Shown here one piece after another: positions 5,636 through 8,035 of a stretch of 8,035 nt of DNA. Origin of the DNA: an uncultured Fibrobacterota bacterium. GTDB taxonomy: Bacteria > Fibrobacterota > Chitinivibrionia > Chitinivibrionales > Chitinispirillaceae. The notes beneath the pieces are model-generated. The model saw only the letters and a program-made list of their open reading frames with translations. It did no database searches and had not been told where the DNA came from. The position numbers were made by a program, and so were the translations under genes. Location: NCBI GenBank assembly GCA_903888815.1, contig CAISVC010000128.1, positions 1 through 8,035 on the forward strand, in the 5' to 3' direction. How positions within the stretch are numbered: the first letter of the stretch is position 1; each line of letters opens with the position of its first letter.

Positions 5636-8035
5636 ATGAAAAATTTTTTATATTTTAGGCTTTTCGCTTTTATAGTACTCTGTACCGCGCTGTCAACTTC
5701 CGGAGCCACGGCCACCCTCGCGCTCCGTCATGAGGGCGTGACCGGCGGGCCCCGCGGACCATACCCCTACCTGTTGAAAAGCGTCTCCTCGATGCATCTG
5801 CTCGAAACCGGCCGCGACCATCAGTGGTCGATCACCTTCCCCCGGCAAAGCGTTGCAGACACGATCCGTTGTATTGCGCTGCGCGCTGAATTCAACGGCG
5901 GCAGACCGGACACGTCGGTGCTTAAAACCGGCAACGGACTTTTCGGCATCCGGGGCGGCTTCGGGGATGCGGAGGAATATGCGCGGTATCTCAGCGATAC
6001 CATTTACAAATACGACCGTCTCCCCCACGATTCGCTCTATTTCGCCCTGCAGCTCCAGGCGCTTGCCGCCTACTACGCCAAAATATCCCGCGGCAGACTC
6101 GTGCTGCGCTCCGCAATCTATCCCGCCCGAAGCGGCTCTCCGGGCTACGCGGTCCCCCGGCCGGTGCTCTATTACTCGCCCGGCGGCAAGAAAAAAGAGG
6201 AGTCTTGGGACGACTATTACTTCCGCAAGACCAAAGGACTCATGTTATTCGTCCGGGATGCGATTGCGGCGGCCGCAAAAGACTCGACAGGTTCTCCTTT
6301 TGCAAATCTCCGCTTCAACCCTGCCGACAGCACGATCCGCGACGAAAACAATCTCAAAACGGTATTCCTCATTTTCCATGCCGGTTCGTCGTACCTGACC
6401 GACGGCGGCAATGACGGTTCAATGGGCCGCAATACGCCGGGGGACATGATCGACGCCTTTATCGACCGCTCCTGGTTCAAAATGTTCAAAGACAGTCTGA
6501 AACTTCCTGCGGCCGGGGTTCCGGTCAAAGGCAGCGGCATTGACAGCGTCATTATCCATGAACTCATGCTGTGCTCGGAAACGTCGAATCAGGACGGCCT
6601 GAACTGGGGCATTCAGGGAATCCTTGTGAATCAGCTGGCGCGTCAGCTCGGCATTCCCGATCTTTTTTCAACGTCAAGCGGTATCTCAGCGATCGGCGCC
6701 TTCTGCATCATGGACTTTGCCGGTTACTCCGCCGGCGACGGCTTCATTCCGCCCTACCCGAGCGCCTGGGTCCGCGCGTTCATGGGATGGGACGAGGCAA
6801 AAGCCGCGGCGCTCGGCGCGAGCGCGACCCACCGTGTCAAGGCGCTGACCTCTCTCCTTGACCGCGATTCCATCCCGCACTACGGTCCTGCCGGCGACAC
6901 AACCATCCTGCTTGTACCGCTCAACGATCACGAGTATTATCTCCTCGAAAACCGCCAGCGGAACCTCTCCGGCAACGATTCGCTGTTCAGATTTGATTCT
7001 ACCGATGCCGCCGGCCGGGTGATCGCGGCCTACCCGTTTAACGTCAACCTTGACTCGAACATCGTTGCGACAAGCGGGAAAGGCCCCGGCAAATCCAATG
7101 TTATCCTGCGTGTAAAGAACAACGACGTATGCCTTCCCGCCTCCGGGGTGCTTGTCTGGCATGTTGACGAAAATATAATCCGAAACCGCCTTGCCAGCGA
7201 CCTCGTGAACGCCGACTCCCTTTACCGCGGCATAGCGCTCGTCGAGGCCGACGGCGTTTTCGACCTCGGCATCACCTTTCAGGACGTGTTTTACCAGGCG
7301 GCCTATGATTACGGCGGCGCCGAGGACGTTTTCCCGCACCGCACCGAGAAAACGGGGAAAAGCCCCGTTACGGTCAAAGGGTTCGGCCCTTATACCGCCC
7401 CGTCCTCAAAAAGCAACGACGGCGGCAATACCTATCTGCACCTCGACATACAAAGTGCCTCCCCCTCGCCGCACGAGGAACGCTCAGCCATCCGCGACTA
7501 TGCCGTGACCGACTTCTCGGACAGCGTATTTGCCGTAACCGCGTGGTGGGACTACCTTGTCCCGGGCTGGCCGAAATTCGCGGCGCCCGAAGGATTCTTC
7601 GAGCCGCTCATGGCCGATTGCGACCCGGCAAGCCCGGGAAAGGAGATTGTTCTTCTCAGTAAATCAGGAAGGCTCTATGCCTGGAGCAGCGTGATAGGCG
7701 ATACGGGAACCGCCTACGGCGCAAAAAAAGTGCTTATCGACCGCATTGATATGCTGGGCGATACGGTCCGTGCGGCCGACACCGCGGTCTGTATCGACAG
7801 CATCGCCGGCGCGAACGCCATGCCCAGCGCGATTGCAAATATGATAGTTGTCCCTTCCCGCGAAACCGGTCTGCGCGTGCTTACCGCGCTTTCGCGTTCC
7901 GGTGCTGCGTGGGATACCATTGCACTCGGCGGCATTCCCTCATCGTACGTATGCGGATACCGGAGCGATTCTTCATGGGCAATCGGCTGTGAACACGGCC
8001 GGGTGGCGTTCGGCAAAGGCCGCGATACGATCGGA
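5636..8035 (+). CDS. Exported M6-metalloprotease-like protein, probable pseudoprotease, with FG-GAP-like propeller (partial, 3' end outside window)
   Basis: The frame stays open for 800 codons to the window edge, so the C terminus is missing. An in-frame TAG at 5630-5632 makes the ATG at 5636 the first usable start. A signal peptide spans about 1-26 (hydrophobic 9-20, SGATA region). The body follows the M6 (immune inhibitor A-like) plan: a strand leading to RAEFNGG, the YF..QLQALAAYYAKIS helix (135-151), VFLIFHAG (243-250), then GIQGILVNQLARQLGIPDLF (325-344), IGAFCIMDFAGYSAGDG (353-369) and PSAWVRAFMGW (375-385). The later M6-type strands are EYYLLENRQR (433-442) and LPASGVLVWHVDEN (500-513). 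The zinc motif HExxH should sit at 332-336 but reads NQLAR, so both histidines and the glutamate are lost and peptidase activity is unlikely. From about 643, GWPKF...PLMADCDPASPGKEIVLLSKSGRLYAW (644-683) begins an FG-GAP-like propeller. It lies downstream of the PorV-like gene and may be surface-exposed or secreted by T9SS. Confidence 0.88.
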   Translation, partial: MKNFLYFRLFAFIVLCTALSTSGATATLALRHEGVTGGPRGPYPYLLKSVSSMHLLETGRDHQWSITFPRQSVADTIRCIALRAEFNGGRPDTSVLKTGNGLFGIRGGFGDAEEYARYLSDTIYKYDRLPHDSLYFALQLQALAAYYAKISRGRLVLRSAIYPARSGSPGYAVPRPVLYYSPGGKKKEESWDDYYFRKTKGLMLFVRDAIAAAAKDSTGSPFANLRFNPADSTIRDENNLKTVFLIFHAGSSYLTDGGNDGSMGRNTPGDMIDAFIDRSWFKMFKDSLKLPAAGVPVKGSGIDSVIIHELMLCSETSNQDGLNWGIQGILVNQLARQLGIPDLFSTSSGISAIGAFCIMDFAGYSAGDGFIPPYPSAWVRAFMGWDEAKAAALGASATHRVKALTSLLDRDSIPHYGPAGDTTILLVPLNDHEYYLLENRQRNLSGNDSLFRFDSTDAAGRVIAAYPFNVNLDSNIVATSGKGPGKSNVILRVKNNDVCLPASGVLVWHVDENIIRNRLASDLVNADSLYRGIALVEADGVFDLGITFQDVFYQAAYDYGGAEDVFPHRTEKTGKSPVTVKGFGPYTAPSSKSNDGGNTYLHLDIQSASPSPHEERSAIRDYAVTDFSDSVFAVTAWWDYLVPGWPKFAAPEGFFEPLMADCDPASPGKEIVLLSKSGRLYAWSSVIGDTGTAYGAKKVLIDRIDMLGDTVRAADTAVCIDSIAGANAMPSAIANMIVVPSRETGLRVLTALSRSGAAWDTIALGGIPSSYVCGYRSDSSWAIGCEHGRVAFGKGRDTIG

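Noticed and set aside
6554..6574. IIHELML (HE at residues 308-309) as an alternative zinc motif in the M6-like protein
   Set aside because: There is no second His at the required HExxH spacing, and the LGIPDLF context that follows the true motif lies at NQLAR instead.
6686..7339. 217-codon open frame on the minus strand
   Set aside because: It is antisense to the well-supported M6-like gene and shows no motifs of its own; GC-rich codon use produces such shadows.
1..8035. CRISPR array, phage genes or toxin-antitoxin pair
   Set aside because: No regularly spaced repeats were seen, the only phage-like hint is the isolated MuF-like motif, and no small paired genes are present.

Overview
The window looks like a chromosomal stretch from a Gram-negative bacterium of the Fibrobacterota/Chitinispirillia or wider FCB type. 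Three signs point that way: a PorV/PorQ-type outer-membrane barrel protein, a secreted DUF1028 protein whose C-terminal tail resembles a type IX secretion (T9SS) sorting domain, and a very large exported M6-metalloprotease-like protein with a C-terminal propeller. The taxon is inferred from protein style alone. Four of the five protein genes carry export signals and the fifth starts with a membrane anchor, so the window is almost entirely about the cell envelope and secretion.

Layout: bases 1-295 hold no recognised gene, only an open frame of unclear status. Then come a plus-strand pair with a 23-base gap: an exported protein-L-isoaspartate O-methyltransferase (296-1021) and a secreted DUF1028 protein (1045-2025). 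A tRNA-Gly(CCC) lies on the minus strand (2075-2146) with a good sigma-70-like promoter (2161-2190). Directly upstream of that promoter is a 62-base imperfect inverted repeat (2192-2253) that looks like a miniature element or the joined ends of a lost insertion sequence.

A second plus-strand pair follows: a 204-residue membrane-anchored protein with a C-x2-C...H-x2-C motif (2330-2944) and an 803-residue PorV-like barrel whose N-terminal part is split by a LysM-like segment and a beta-propeller (2970-5381). A 254-base spacer (5382-5635) holds four GC-rich segments that can pair in mutually exclusive ways, with a 16-codon open frame between them. The last gene (5636 to the window end, open) encodes an M6-like protein in which the zinc-binding HExxH is replaced by NQLAR, so it is probably a pseudoprotease, followed by an FG-GAP-like propeller.

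How they may work together (inference): PorV proteins are T9SS shuttle or attachment barrels, and the DUF1028 and M6-like proteins are the sort of cargo such a system exports. The two most unusual points are the propeller inserted into the PorV barrel and the dead catalytic site of the M6-like protein.
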